Positions 27,127 through 36,033 are shown, counted from the stretch's first letter. The stretch: 64,000 bases of DNA from CAWGJC01 sp965276665 (GCA_965276665.1 OZ255620.1:1860001-1924000); one strand, 5' to 3'. The notes: generated by a model not told the origin, from the sequence alone. Numbers and translations: made by a program.

Positions 27127-27534
27127 ATGACCGCGTTTCGGGCGAGCACCCTGCCCGATCCGGACGGCGTCGCCGCGCTCGCCGACGCGCTCGACGCCTT
27201 CCTGCGCGCCCAAGCGGTCGATTCGCGCACGCGCCACCACATCCTGCTCGGCATCGAGGAGCTGCTCGCCAATCTGCACGACCATGCCGGCGCGCATGAC
27301 CAGCCGGCGGACGTGCATCTGCAGGTCGAGCCCGCCCGCGTGCTGGCCGAGATCACCGATACCGGCAGCGCCTTTGATCCCCGCGGGGCGCCGACGCCCG
27401 ACCTCTCCTCCGACGCCGCCGGGCGCGAGATCGGCGGCCTCGGCCTGCATCTCCTGCGCAGCCTCGCGGAGGGGCTCGACTACGAACGGCGCGGTCCGCT
27501 CAATTTCACCCGCTTCTGGGTCAGGCGGGGATGA
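27127..27534 (+). CDS. RsbW-like anti-sigma factor serine kinase (HATPase_c_2)
   Basis: A 135-residue GHKL-fold ATPase. The N-box is ILLGIEELLANLHDHAG (Glu44/45, Asn49), the G1 box EITDTGSAFDP (Asp78, Gly80) and the G2 region REIGGLGLHLLRSL. There are no membrane segments. RsbW-like proteins bind a sigma factor or its antagonist and phosphorylate the antagonist; here the likely opponent is the PP2C phosphatase just upstream. No STAS-domain antagonist is encoded in the window, so the target is missing or encoded elsewhere. The ATG at 27127 is 45 bases after the phosphatase stop. Its TGA overlaps the kinase start (ATGA). Confidence 0.88.
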   Translation: MTAFRASTLPDPDGVAALADALDAFLRAQAVDSRTRHHILLGIEELLANLHDHAGAHDQPADVHLQVEPARVLAEITDTGSAFDPRGAPTPDLSSDAAGREIGGLGLHLLRSLAEGLDYERRGPLNFTRFWVRRG

Positions 27535-29012
27535 GCGGCGCGCGGCCGGCGCATGCGGCGCGGCTGCTAAATGCGCTGCCGACCGGCGCGGCGCTGTTCA
27601 ACCGTGCGGGGAAACTGCTCGTCGCGAATACGGCGCTCGCCTCGCTGATCGGCGCGGGGCCGCCCGGCACTCTCGTCGAATTGCTCGCCGGTTTGGGTGA
27701 GCCGCCGGGACGCGTGTTCACCGGCCAGCGCACCGCCCGCATCGCCCGCCGCGCCGCGCATATCCTGAGCGGCGCGGCCCTCACCTTCCTGCAGACCGCT
27801 CCCTCGGGCGCCACGCTCGCGCTCAACTCCCATCCGCTCGGCGACGCCATCGCGCTGACCTTCTCGGACGTGACGGAGGCGCGGGAGGAAGGCCGCATCC
27901 TGGCGCGCACCGCGCGGCAGGCGCGCGAGCTGCTCGATTCCAGTCCGGTCGCGGTCGCGATCATCGGCGCCGATGGCAAATATCTCTTCGCCAATGCCGA
28001 GCATGATCGGCTGTATCGCACCGTGCTCGACGAGAGCTCCCACCATGTGCAGGACGTGCACGTGCATCCCGAACGGCGCGAGACCCTGCTCGACGAGTTC
28101 GACGCGCGCGGCGAGCTGCGCAACGCCGAGGTGCATCTCAAGCGTCCGGACGGCAGCACCTTCTGGGCGCTGCTCTCCTGGGACAAGATGGAATATGACG
28201 GCGAGCCGGCGCAGGTCTCCTGGATCTACGACATCACCGATCGCAAGCAGGCCGAGGCGGCCCTCGACGCCGCGCGCGAGGCGGCCGAGCGCGCGAACCA
28301 GACGAAATCCGAGTTCCTGGCGACGATGAGCCACGAGCTCCGGACGCCGCTCAACGCGATCATCGGCTACGCGCAATTGCTGCAGGAGGAGGCGGTCGAG
28401 GACGGGCGGGAGACGATGAAGGGCGACCTCGCCAGGATCGAGACCGCGGGGCGGCATCTGCTCGGCCTGATCAACGATATTCTCGACCTGTCGAAGATCG
28501 AGGCGGGGCGGATGGACATCCTGATCGAGAAGGTCTCGATCCCGCGCCTCGCCGACGAGCTGCGCGGCCTCGCCGCCCCGCTCGCCGCCGCCAACGGCAA
28601 CACGCTCGACATCATCGTCGCCCCGGATGCCGACGCGCTCCGCACCGACATCACGCGGCTCCGCCAGTGCCTGCTGAACCTGCTCTCGAATTCCTGCAAA
28701 TTCACCAAGGATGGCAATGTGCGCTTCCTCGTCGAGCGGATCGCGCGGCCGCCCGGCATGCGGTTCGTGGTGCGCGACGACGGCATCGGCATGACGGCGG
28801 GCCAGATGGGTCGGCTGTTCCAGCCCTTCACCCAGGCGGACAGCTCCACCTCGCGCGAATTCGGCGGCACCGGTCTCGGTCTCGCGATCACCCGCCGGCT
28901 TTGCCGTCTGCTCGGCGGCGATGTCACGGTCACGTCGAGACGCGGCCAGGGCAGCACCTTCACCATCATCCTGCCGCGCGAGCCGCCGGCAGCCGAGCGG
29001 AGCGCCGAATGA
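27531..29012 (+). CDS. Cytoplasmic PAS-domain sensor histidine kinase
   Basis: A 493-residue kinase with no transmembrane segment. Two PAS-like domains (about 8-115 and 138-245, the second with EVHLKRPDGSTFWALLSWDK and a PAC tail ending DITDRKQAE) precede a HisKA domain with His268 (FLATMSHELRTPLNAIIGYA). The HATPase has the N-box LLNLLSNSCKF, G1 VRDDGIGM, F-box FQPFTQADSS and G2 GGTGLGLAI. There is no receiver domain. The nearest receiver is that of the upstream phosphatase (25906-27081), probably its partner. It starts at ATGA overlapping the RsbW-like gene and ends ATGA-overlapping the S9 peptidase. Confidence 0.94.
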   Translation: MSGARPAHAARLLNALPTGAALFNRAGKLLVANTALASLIGAGPPGTLVELLAGLGEPPGRVFTGQRTARIARRAAHILSGAALTFLQTAPSGATLALNSHPLGDAIALTFSDVTEAREEGRILARTARQARELLDSSPVAVAIIGADGKYLFANAEHDRLYRTVLDESSHHVQDVHVHPERRETLLDEFDARGELRNAEVHLKRPDGSTFWALLSWDKMEYDGEPAQVSWIYDITDRKQAEAALDAAREAAERANQTKSEFLATMSHELRTPLNAIIGYAQLLQEEAVEDGRETMKGDLARIETAGRHLLGLINDILDLSKIEAGRMDILIEKVSIPRLADELRGLAAPLAAANGNTLDIIVAPDADALRTDITRLRQCLLNLLSNSCKFTKDGNVRFLVERIARPPGMRFVVRDDGIGMTAGQMGRLFQPFTQADSSTSREFGGTGLGLAITRRLCRLLGGDVTVTSRRGQGSTFTIILPREPPAAERSAE

Positions 29013-30979
29013 ACGGCAGGATCATCGCCCCTTACGGCACGTGGGAATCGCCAGTGACCGTCGAAAGGGTCACCGGACGCTCGATCGGGCTCGGCGCGCC
29101 GATCGCCGATGGCGGCGATCTCTACTGGCTGGAATCGCGCCCTACCGAGACGGGGCGCTCGGTGGTGGTGCAGCGCAGCGCGGACGGCACCATTGCGGAT
29201 GTCACGCCGCCGCCTTTCGATGTCGGCTCGCGCGTGCACGAATATGGCGGCGGCGGCCTCGCGGTGCGCAACGGCAGCGTCGTGTTCGGCGACCGGCGCA
29301 CCCACGAGGTCTGGCTGGCGACGCCGGGCGCGCTCCCACGCCGCATCGCCGGGGTGGCCGGCTGCCGTTATGCCGATTTCAGCTTCGTGCCCGGACGCGA
29401 CGCGGTGGTGTGCGTGCGCGAGGATCATCGCGAGCGGCCGCCGACCGACCCGGAAGCCAGCCTCGTGCTGCTCGCGCTCGACGGCGATCCAGGGCAGGAG
29501 GGTGTCGTGCTCGTGCGCGGCCCGGATTTCCTCGCCGCTCCCCGCGTCTCGCCGGATGGCGCGACGCTCGCCTGGATCGCCTGGAACCACCCCGACATGC
29601 CGTGGGACGCGACCGCGCTGCACATTGCGCGGCTCGCCGGCGACGTCCTTGGGCCGCCGATGCTGATCGCCGGCGGCGCGGACGAAGCGGTGCTGCAGCC
29701 TGCCTGGTCGCCCGCCGGCGTGCTGCATTTCTGCTCGGACCGCACCGGCTGGTGGAACGTCTACCGCGTGCTGGACGGCGTGGTCGCGCCGGTCACCGCG
29801 GTGGCGGCCGAGATCGGCTCGCCGCACTGGGTGTTCGGGCAGCGCAATTTCGGCTTCCTGCCCGACGGGCGGATTCTCGTCGCGATCAGCACGGAGGGCC
29901 AGACCCAGGCCGGGCTCGTCGAGCCGGGCGGGTTGCGCATGCTGCCGCTCGGGCCGGTCGCGCAATGCCCGGCCATGCTGGGCATGACGAATTTGGGCGC
30001 CAATTCAGGCCTGCATCTCGCCTGCCTGCGCGTCGCCGCCGATGCGCCGCCCGCCATCGTGCTCGCCGATATCACCGCGGGCGAGAAAGCACGGGAGACG
30101 GTGCTGCGCAGCGCCGCCACCGACACGCTCGACCCCGCGGAGATCGCGCTCGGCGAGGCGTTCGGCTGCGCCACCGCCGATGGCGAGCAGGCGCATGCCT
30201 TCTGGTATCCGCCCACCAATGCCCGCTATGCCGCGCCGCCGGAGGAAAAGCCGCCGCTGGTGATGATGATCCATGGCGGCCCGACCTCGATGACCAATGC
30301 CGCCTTCTCGCTCCGCATCCAATGGTGGACAAGCCGCGGCTTCGGCGTGGTGGATGTGAATTACCGCGGCTCGTCCGGCTACGGCCGCGCGTACCGCAAG
30401 AAGCTGGACGGCGCCTGGGGTGTCGCGGATGTCGAGGATTGTATCGCCGCCGCGCGGCACCTGGTGCGGGAAGGCAAGGTTGATGGCAAGCGCCTCGCCA
30501 TTCGCGGCGGCAGCGCCGGCGGCTTCACCGCGCTCGCCGTGCTCACCACGAGCGCGGATTTCGCCGCCGGGGCCAGCCTGTACGGCGTCGCCGATCTCCG
30601 GCTGCTCGCCGGCGACACCCACAAATTCGAATCCCGCTACCTCGACCGGCTGATCGGCAGACTGCCGGAGGACGCGGCGACCTACGCCGCGCGCTCGCCG
30701 ATCAATCATCTCGGGAATCTCCGCGCCGGCGTGATCTTCTTCCAGGGGCTCGACGACAAGGTGGTGCCGCCGAACCAGGCCCGGCTGATGGCGGAGGGCA
30801 TGCGCGAGCGCGGGCTGCCGGTGGCGCTCTACGAGTTCGCCGGGGAGGATCACGGATTCCGCAAGGCGGAGACGCTGAAGCGCGTGCTGGAGCTCGAGCT
30901 CGATTTCTACGGCAGGCTGTTCGGCTTCACCCCGCCCGGATTGTCCGAGCGCGTCACCCCGCTCACGGCGACAGCATAA
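29009..30979 (+). CDS. S9 family prolyl oligopeptidase / acylaminoacyl peptidase
   Basis: A 656-residue cytoplasmic serine peptidase: an N-terminal beta-propeller (about 1-390) and a C-terminal alpha/beta-hydrolase domain with MMIHGGPTSM, catalytic Ser502 in GGSAGG, Asp582/583 in GLDDKVVPP and His615 in GEDHGF. It cleaves short peptides, often those with blocked N-termini. The ATG at 29009 overlaps the kinase stop (ATGA), tying a peptidase to the signalling genes and the peptide-binding protein upstream. Its last 17 bases overlap, tail to tail, the decayed binding-protein gene on the other strand. Confidence 0.94.
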   Translation: MNGRIIAPYGTWESPVTVERVTGRSIGLGAPIADGGDLYWLESRPTETGRSVVVQRSADGTIADVTPPPFDVGSRVHEYGGGGLAVRNGSVVFGDRRTHEVWLATPGALPRRIAGVAGCRYADFSFVPGRDAVVCVREDHRERPPTDPEASLVLLALDGDPGQEGVVLVRGPDFLAAPRVSPDGATLAWIAWNHPDMPWDATALHIARLAGDVLGPPMLIAGGADEAVLQPAWSPAGVLHFCSDRTGWWNVYRVLDGVVAPVTAVAAEIGSPHWVFGQRNFGFLPDGRILVAISTEGQTQAGLVEPGGLRMLPLGPVAQCPAMLGMTNLGANSGLHLACLRVAADAPPAIVLADITAGEKARETVLRSAATDTLDPAEIALGEAFGCATADGEQAHAFWYPPTNARYAAPPEEKPPLVMMIHGGPTSMTNAAFSLRIQWWTSRGFGVVDVNYRGSSGYGRAYRKKLDGAWGVADVEDCIAAARHLVREGKVDGKRLAIRGGSAGGFTALAVLTTSADFAAGASLYGVADLRLLAGDTHKFESRYLDRLIGRLPEDAATYAARSPINHLGNLRAGVIFFQGLDDKVVPPNQARLMAEGMRERGLPVALYEFAGEDHGFRKAETLKRVLELELDFYGRLFGFTPPGLSERVTPLTATA

Positions 30980-32150
30980 ATCCCTGGGGCCGGATCAGCC
31001 CGTCCTCGTTCGGCACGAAGCGGCCGAGCCGGCGGCTGATCCCCAGATCCAGGTGTAGTTGTAGAGATAGATCTGCGGCATCTGCGTCAGGTAGCGCCCG
31101 ACCACCTGCCGGTAGACCGCCACGCACTGCGCCGGATCGGTTGTCGTGCGGCCCCGCTTCGGCAAGGCGCGGGCGCCGGCGAGATCGCGCGCCGGCAGCG
31201 GATGGGCCGGATTCCAGTAGGTGCTCTTCGGCACCTGCGTCTGATTGTTCGCGACGAACAATCCGTTGAACACGACCTGGTTGATCGCGCCGCGGTCGAT
31301 CGCCTTCTCGAACGCGATCCGCACATGCGGATCGCGGACGCGGCCCGCCGGCGCGGACGCCATGCGCGAGGTTGAACTCCAGTATGCGGAACGCGCCCGC
31401 GATGGGTGCGCCACAACGAGCCTCGGATCCGCCGCCGCCGCGACATCGGTCGGCGCGCGCCGATCGACGATCTGCAGCTGCCCGGAGCGCAGATTGACGA
31501 GACGCACCGTGCTGTCGGGATCGGGTGGAAGACGATGCGGTCGATATGGATCGCCGCCACATTCCAATAGCCCGGGAAGCGGTCCACCGTGATGTGGTCC
31601 TGCGCGACCCGCTCGGTGAGGGAGTACGGGCCGGCGCAGACCGGGTGCTGCGCCATCGGATCGCCCGGCTTCGCCATCGCGGTCGGCGAGAGCATCATCC
31701 CGGCGCGATCGGCGAGTGCGGCGAGCAGCGGCGCATAAGGGCGGACAGCCGGATCCGCACGGTCGCGGGATCGACCACCTCCACCCCGGCGGCCGGCGCG
31801 AGCTCGGATTTACGCAGGCTCCCGGGAAGCGTCTTCTCGCGCTCGATGTTCGCCGCTCCCGCGGCCGCATCGAACAGGGCGCCGTCCTGGAACCGCACAT
31901 TCGTGCGCAGATGCAGCGTGAGCGCGAGATTATGCGCAGACCATTCCCAGCGCGTCGCGAGAGCGGGGATGCAGGTCTGGTCGGGATTGGTCTCGATCAG
32001 CTTGTCGCAGACCGAGGCGAAGACGTTGCGGTCGATGTAATTGCCGCTGCGCGCCGGATCGAGCAGGCCCGGATCCCCGGCCAGCCCGATATCGAGCGTC
32101 GTCGCGCCGGCGGCGCCGGGAAGCAGCAGAAGGTGGCGGACCCGGCCCTT
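30963..32150 (-). pseudogene. Decayed peptide-binding protein (SBP family 5) gene
   Basis: Read on the minus strand, pieces of one binding protein are spread over three frames. They run from TTLDIGLAGDPGLLD near 32100, through NVRFQDGALFD and HPVCAGPYSLTERVAQDHIT to VRIAFEKAIDRGAINQVVFN, ending GLIRPQGFMLSP before the stop at 30963. Frame changes are needed near 31745, 31525, 31400, 31360 and 31045, and the start and signal peptide are missing. Compared with the intact homologue at 62698-64000, about 80 residues are also deleted after the DVARAQALLK-equivalent. This is a clear pseudogene; the upper boundary is approximate. Confidence 0.9.
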
Positions 32151-32183
32151 GCAGGCCGCCCCCGGCGGTGGAAGTTTCCATCC

Positions 32184-33491
32184 ATGACAGACAGCGCCCT
32201 GCGCCCCGCCCTCCCTCTCGAGGATCTGCATGTCGGCCAGCGCTTCTCCAGCGCCACCGCCACGCTCGAGCCCGAGGCGATGAAGGCGTTCGCCGCCGAT
32301 TTCGACCCGCAGCCCTTCCATCTCGACGATGCCGCCGCGCGCGACACGCTGTTCGGCGGCCTGGCGGCGAGCGGCTGGCACACCGCCGGCATCACCATGC
32401 GCCTGCTGGTGCAGGGCGGCCTGCCGATCGGCAGCATCATCGGCGCCGGGGCCGATCTCGCCTGGCCGAAACCGGTGCGCCCGGGCGACACGCTGCGCGT
32501 GGAGAGCGAGATCCTCGCGATCGAACCCTCCAGCTCACGCCCGGGCCGCGGCACCATCACCGTGCGCTGCCACACGCTCAACCAGCGCGACGAGATCGTG
32601 CAGACCATGACCACGCGCCTGGTGATGACGCGCGCGACGCAGGAGGCGCCGCCCGAGCCGCCGAATGCGGCGCAGATCGCCTTCTGGAACAGCCCGGCCA
32701 CCGCCGCCTGGGTGCGCCAGCAGGACCGGCTCGACGCGGCTTTCCGCCCGATTGCCGAAGCGGCGCTCCAGGCCGCGCAGCCGATGCCCGGCGAGCGCGT
32801 GATCGATGTCGGCGCCGGCTGCGGCGCCACCGTGCTCGCGCTCGCCGAACGGGTCGGACCATCGGGCCACGTGCTCGGGCTCGACATCTCGGCCCCGATG
32901 CTGGAACGCGCCCAGGCCCGCATCGGGGAAGCCGGGCTCGCGCAGGCCGAGATGCGGCTCGCCGATGCCGCGACCCACGCGCTGCCGCCGGGCGAGGCGA
33001 CGCTGCTGTTCTCCCGCTTCGGCGTGATGTTCTTCGACGACCCCGCCGCCGCCTTTGCCAATCTGCGCCGGGGTCTGCGTCCCGGCGGCCGGATGCTGCT
33101 CGCCGTCTGGCAGCCCCTCACGCGCAATCCGTGGTTCCATCTGCCGATGGACGCCATCCGCCCGCTCCTGCCGCCGCAACCCCCGCCGGATCCCGACGCG
33201 CCCGGCCCGTTCGCCTTCGCCGACCCTGACCGCGTGCGCCGCATCATGACCGATTCCGGCTGGCACGATATCGGCTTCGCGCCGCGCGAGCTTGCCCTGC
33301 CGATCGGACGGGGCGAGGAGGCGGTCGATTTCGCCCTGCAGGTCGGCCCCGCCGCCCGCGCGCTCGCCGAGTCCGACGACGCGACCCGGGCGCAGGCGCG
33401 GGAGGCGGTCAGGCAGGCCTTCAAGGCGCACGAGACGGCGGAGGGCGTGCGGCTGGGCGCCTCCATCTTCCTCGTCTCGGGCACCGCCTAA
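32184..33491 (+). CDS. MaoC-like hydratase fused to a SAM-dependent methyltransferase
   Basis: A 435-residue two-domain protein. Residues 1-150 form a MaoC-type hot-dog domain with the catalytic pair Asp41 and His46 (DFDPQPFHLDD), FGGLAASGWHTAGITMRL and PVRPGDTLRVESEI. A Pro/Glu linker (151-160) leads into a class I methyltransferase starting NAAQIAFWNSPATAAWV, with the SAM loop VIDVGAGCGA (206-215), LGLDISAPMLERAQ and a motif IV-like LLFSRFGVMFFDDP. Each half alone is a common stand-alone protein; the fusion is unusual to me. Met148, just before the linker, could be an internal start. Function is unknown. Confidence 0.85.
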   Translation: MTDSALRPALPLEDLHVGQRFSSATATLEPEAMKAFAADFDPQPFHLDDAAARDTLFGGLAASGWHTAGITMRLLVQGGLPIGSIIGAGADLAWPKPVRPGDTLRVESEILAIEPSSSRPGRGTITVRCHTLNQRDEIVQTMTTRLVMTRATQEAPPEPPNAAQIAFWNSPATAAWVRQQDRLDAAFRPIAEAALQAAQPMPGERVIDVGAGCGATVLALAERVGPSGHVLGLDISAPMLERAQARIGEAGLAQAEMRLADAATHALPPGEATLLFSRFGVMFFDDPAAAFANLRRGLRPGGRMLLAVWQPLTRNPWFHLPMDAIRPLLPPQPPPDPDAPGPFAFADPDRVRRIMTDSGWHDIGFAPRELALPIGRGEEAVDFALQVGPAARALAESDDATRAQAREAVRQAFKAHETAEGVRLGASIFLVSGTA

Positions 33492-33544
33492 GGGCACGCG
33501 GCTGGGAAGCAGAACCATCGGCGTTGCATCTCGTTTCACGATCG

Positions 33545-33565
33545 GTGACGGCCGCGGGCCGTCAC
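33545..33565. other. Perfect hairpin before the small secreted protein gene
   Basis: gtgacggcc-gcg-ggccgtcac is a 9-bp perfect inverted repeat, 53 bases after the fusion gene stop and 19 bases before the ATG at 33585. It could terminate the upstream transcript, act as an operator, or form a leader hairpin. There is no T-tract, which weakens the terminator reading. Confidence 0.5.
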
Positions 33566-33584
33566 GCAACGAGGAGATGAGACG

Positions 33585-33866
33585 ATGCGAATGCCCGTTC
33601 TCCTGGCGCTGGCCGCCATCACGCTGCTTGCCGGGCCGGCGCTGGCCCAATCCACCACCGGCCATCCGCCCGCGCCGCGCCGCGTGAACGGCTATGCCCG
33701 CAGCAGCGATGGGGTCCCGGTCGATCACGGGCCGTATACTGCGCAGGCCAATGGCGCCTATCAGGGTGGCGGCGTGGTGCTGCAGGGTCCGCCCGGCGGC
33801 CCGGCCCCGGTGCCGCAGCTCACCCCGCCCGGCCAGATGCCGGCCAATATGGCGCCGACGCACTGA
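33585..33866 (+). CDS. Small secreted Pro/Gly-rich protein
   Basis: A 93-residue protein with a clear Sec signal peptide (MRMPVLLALAAITLLAGPALAQ). The mature part is about 72 residues rich in Pro, Gly and Ala (GGGVVLQGPPGGPAPVPQLT), without Cys and without a recognised domain; it is probably disordered in the periplasm or outside. The ATG at 33585 has GAGGAGATGAGACG before it. It is convergent with the amino acid transporter genes, and a strong hairpin at 33875-33898 lies between. I do not recognise the family. Confidence 0.7.
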   Translation: MRMPVLLALAAITLLAGPALAQSTTGHPPAPRRVNGYARSSDGVPVDHGPYTAQANGAYQGGGVVLQGPPGGPAPVPQLTPPGQMPANMAPTH

Positions 33867-33874
33867 TCGGATCG

Positions 33875-33898
33875 GGCGGCGCGGGATGACGCGCCGCC
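33875..33898. terminator. Bidirectional hairpin between convergent genes
   Basis: ggcggcgcg-ggatga-cgcgccgcc is a perfect 9-bp stem. It lies 8 bases after the secreted-protein stop and 8 bases from the end of the ABC ATPase gene on the other strand. There is no T-run, so it may need Rho or act as a transcript end stabiliser. Confidence 0.55.
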
Positions 33899-33906
33899 GA
33901 GGTCCG

Positions 33907-34635
33907 TCAATGGTGCAGGATCTTCGACAGGAAGAGCTGCGCCCGCTCGCTTCTCGGGCGGGCGAAGAAATCCGCCTTCTCCGCGTCTTCCACGATGCGC
34001 CCATGGTCCATGAACAGCACGCGGTCGGCGACCCGGCGGGCGAACCCCATCTCATGGGTGACGACGATCATCGTCATGCCGTCCCGCGCGAGATCGGTCA
34101 TCACGTCGAGCACCTCGTTGATCATCTCGGGGTCGAGGGCGGAGGTCGGCTCGTCGAACAGCATCGCGACCGGCTCCATCGCGAGCGCCCGGGCGATGGC
34201 GACGCGCTGCTGCTGGCCGCCGGAGAGATTGGCGGGATGCCGGGCCGCCTGCGCCCGCATGCCGACGCGGTCGAGCAGCTTGTGCGCGCGCGCCACCGCC
34301 TCGGCGCGCGGCAGGCCGAGCGCCTTCATCGGCGCGAGGGTGATGTTCTGCGTCACCGTCATGTGCGGGTAGAGCTCGAAGCTCTGGAACACCATGCCGA
34401 TCCGCGCGCGCAGCTTCGGCAGGCTGGTATGGCGGTCCGCGACGGACACCCCGTCCACCGTGATGCTCCCCTGCTGGAATGTCTCGAGCCCGTTGATGCA
34501 TTTGATCAGCGTGCTCTTGCCGGAGCCGGACGGACCGCACACCACCACGATCTCGCCGCGCGCGACGCGGGTCGAGCAATCGGCCAGCACCTGGAAGGCG
34601 CCGAACCATTTGCTGAGATTCTCGATCTCGATCAT
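33907..34635 (-). CDS. Polar amino acid ABC transporter ATPase (GltL/GlnQ-like)
   Basis: A 242-residue cytoplasmic ATPase energising amino acid import. Walker A GPSGSGKST is at 34-42, then the Q-loop MVFQSFELYPHMTV, signature LSGGQQQRVAIARALA, Walker B MLFDEPTSALDPEM and H-loop VVTHEMGFA. All are intact and typical of the glutamate/aspartate/glutamine subclass. It is the last gene of a minus-strand operon: aminotransferase, binding protein, two permeases, ATPase. The permease gene ends 13 bases upstream. Substrate is inferred from the subclass only. Confidence 0.94.
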   Translation of the reverse strand: MIEIENLSKWFGAFQVLADCSTRVARGEIVVVCGPSGSGKSTLIKCINGLETFQQGSITVDGVSVADRHTSLPKLRARIGMVFQSFELYPHMTVTQNITLAPMKALGLPRAEAVARAHKLLDRVGMRAQAARHPANLSGGQQQRVAIARALAMEPVAMLFDEPTSALDPEMINEVLDVMTDLARDGMTMIVVTHEMGFARRVADRVLFMDHGRIVEDAEKADFFARPRSERAQLFLSKILHH

Positions 34636-34648
34636 CGCGCCCTTTCAC

Positions 34649-35296
34649 TCATAGGGCATACCGCCGCTGCAGCCGGCCGACCGAGAGCGAGGCGGCGAGG
34701 CAGAGCACGAGATAGACGAGCGCCACAAGCAGGTAGAGCGGCACGAGATCATTGTCCCGCGTGCCGATCACGCTGGCCGAGGTCAGAAAATCGCGCACGC
34801 CGACCACGTAGACGAGCGAGGTGCTCTTGAACAGGTTGATCGCCTCGGTCAGCAGCACCGGCATCATGTTGCGGAAGGCTTGCGGCAGCACAATCATCCG
34901 CATCGTCTGCCCATAGGTGAGTCCGGAGGCGAGCCCCGCCGCGACCTGCCCCTGGCGCACGCTCTGGATGCCGGAGCGGATGATCTCGCAGAAATACGCG
35001 CCCTCGAACAGCACGAAGCCGATGATCGCCGATTGCATGCCGCCGACCGGATGGCCGACGAGCAGCGGCACCAGGAAATAGAACCAGAAGATCAGCAGCA
35101 GCAGCGGCAGCGAGCGCAGCAGGTTGACGTAGCAAGCCACCGCGGTCGCGATCAACCGGTTGCGCGAGATGCGGAGCACGGCGAGCAGCGTGCCGAGCAG
35201 CAGGCCGCCGATCAGCGAGGCGAGCGTGATCTCGACCGTCACGCGCATCCCGTCGAGCAGCAATGGCAGGATGCCGGCGAGATACCCGGCGGTCAT
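34649..35296 (-). CDS. Polar amino acid ABC transporter permease (GltK-like)
   Basis: A 215-residue inner-membrane permease of the HisMQ type. Helices surround the TVEITLASLIGGLLLGTLLA N-terminal region, and the EAA loop AGLASGLTYGQTMRMIVLPQ (about 131-150) contacts the ATPase. The ATG at 35296 is used rather than a longer frame, because it lies directly behind the stop of the preceding permease gene (35298). It forms a heterodimeric pore with that permease. Confidence 0.93.
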   Translation of the reverse strand: MTAGYLAGILPLLLDGMRVTVEITLASLIGGLLLGTLLAVLRISRNRLIATAVACYVNLLRSLPLLLLIFWFYFLVPLLVGHPVGGMQSAIIGFVLFEGAYFCEIIRSGIQSVRQGQVAAGLASGLTYGQTMRMIVLPQAFRNMMPVLLTEAINLFKSTSLVYVVGVRDFLTSASVIGTRDNDLVPLYLLVALVYLVLCLAASLSVGRLQRRYAL

Positions 35297-35297
35297 C

Positions 35298-36020
35298 TCA
35301 ACTCGCTTCGGAGGTGATGGCGCCGACAACGCGCGTGCGGCCCTCGACGCTCCGCATCACGGCGGCAACCGTCAGCGTCACCACGCCATAAAGCAAGGTC
35401 GCGGTCAGGAACATCTCGATCGGCTGCATCGTGTATTCGGAAATCTGCCTTGTACGGCCGGTGAGCTCCAGCACGCCGATGGTCAGCGCGAGCGAGGAGT
35501 TCTTGAAGATGCCGAGAAACTCGGTGGTGAGCGCGGGCAGGATGATTCGGTAGGCGTTCGGCAGCAGCACGTGGCGATAGACCTGCAGGCGGGTGAGGCC
35601 GGAAGCGAGCCCGGCATTCGCCTGGCCCGCGCCGATCGCGCCGATGCCGGAACGCACCTGCTCGCAGACGCGCACGGCCGTGTAGAGGCCGAGACACACC
35701 ACGGCGGTCCAGAACTCGACATGCGGCAGGCCGCGCTTGAGCCAGTTTCCGGCGGCGCCCGGCAGGATCTCCGGCAACACGAAATACCAGAGAAACATCT
35801 GCACGAGCAGCGGGATGTTGCGGAACAGCTCGACATAGGCGGACGCGGCAAAGCGTACGGCGCGGTTGGGCAGCGTGCGCAGGATGCCGAGCACCGAGCC
35901 GAGCGCGAAAGCGATCACCCAGGCGGCGAGCGCGATCAGCACCGTCCACATCAGCCCGGACGCGATCCAGCCGAGATAGGGCGGCGTGACGAGCACCGCC
36001 CAGTTCCAGGTGTAGCTCAT
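35298..36020 (-). CDS. Polar amino acid ABC transporter permease (GltJ-like)
   Basis: A 240-residue inner-membrane permease. It starts MSYTWNWAVLVTPPYLGWIA, has SAYVELFRNIPLLVQMFLWY typical of GltJ/AatQ-type subunits, and carries the EAA loop AGLASGLTRLQVYRHVLLPN. The binding protein stop lies 13 bases upstream and the second permease starts almost at its stop. These features place it in the glutamate/aspartate-type importer family. Confidence 0.94.
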   Translation of the reverse strand: MSYTWNWAVLVTPPYLGWIASGLMWTVLIALAAWVIAFALGSVLGILRTLPNRAVRFAASAYVELFRNIPLLVQMFLWYFVLPEILPGAAGNWLKRGLPHVEFWTAVVCLGLYTAVRVCEQVRSGIGAIGAGQANAGLASGLTRLQVYRHVLLPNAYRIILPALTTEFLGIFKNSSLALTIGVLELTGRTRQISEYTMQPIEMFLTATLLYGVVTLTVAAVMRSVEGRTRVVGAITSEAS

Positions 36021-36033
36021 CGGACGCGGCGGA

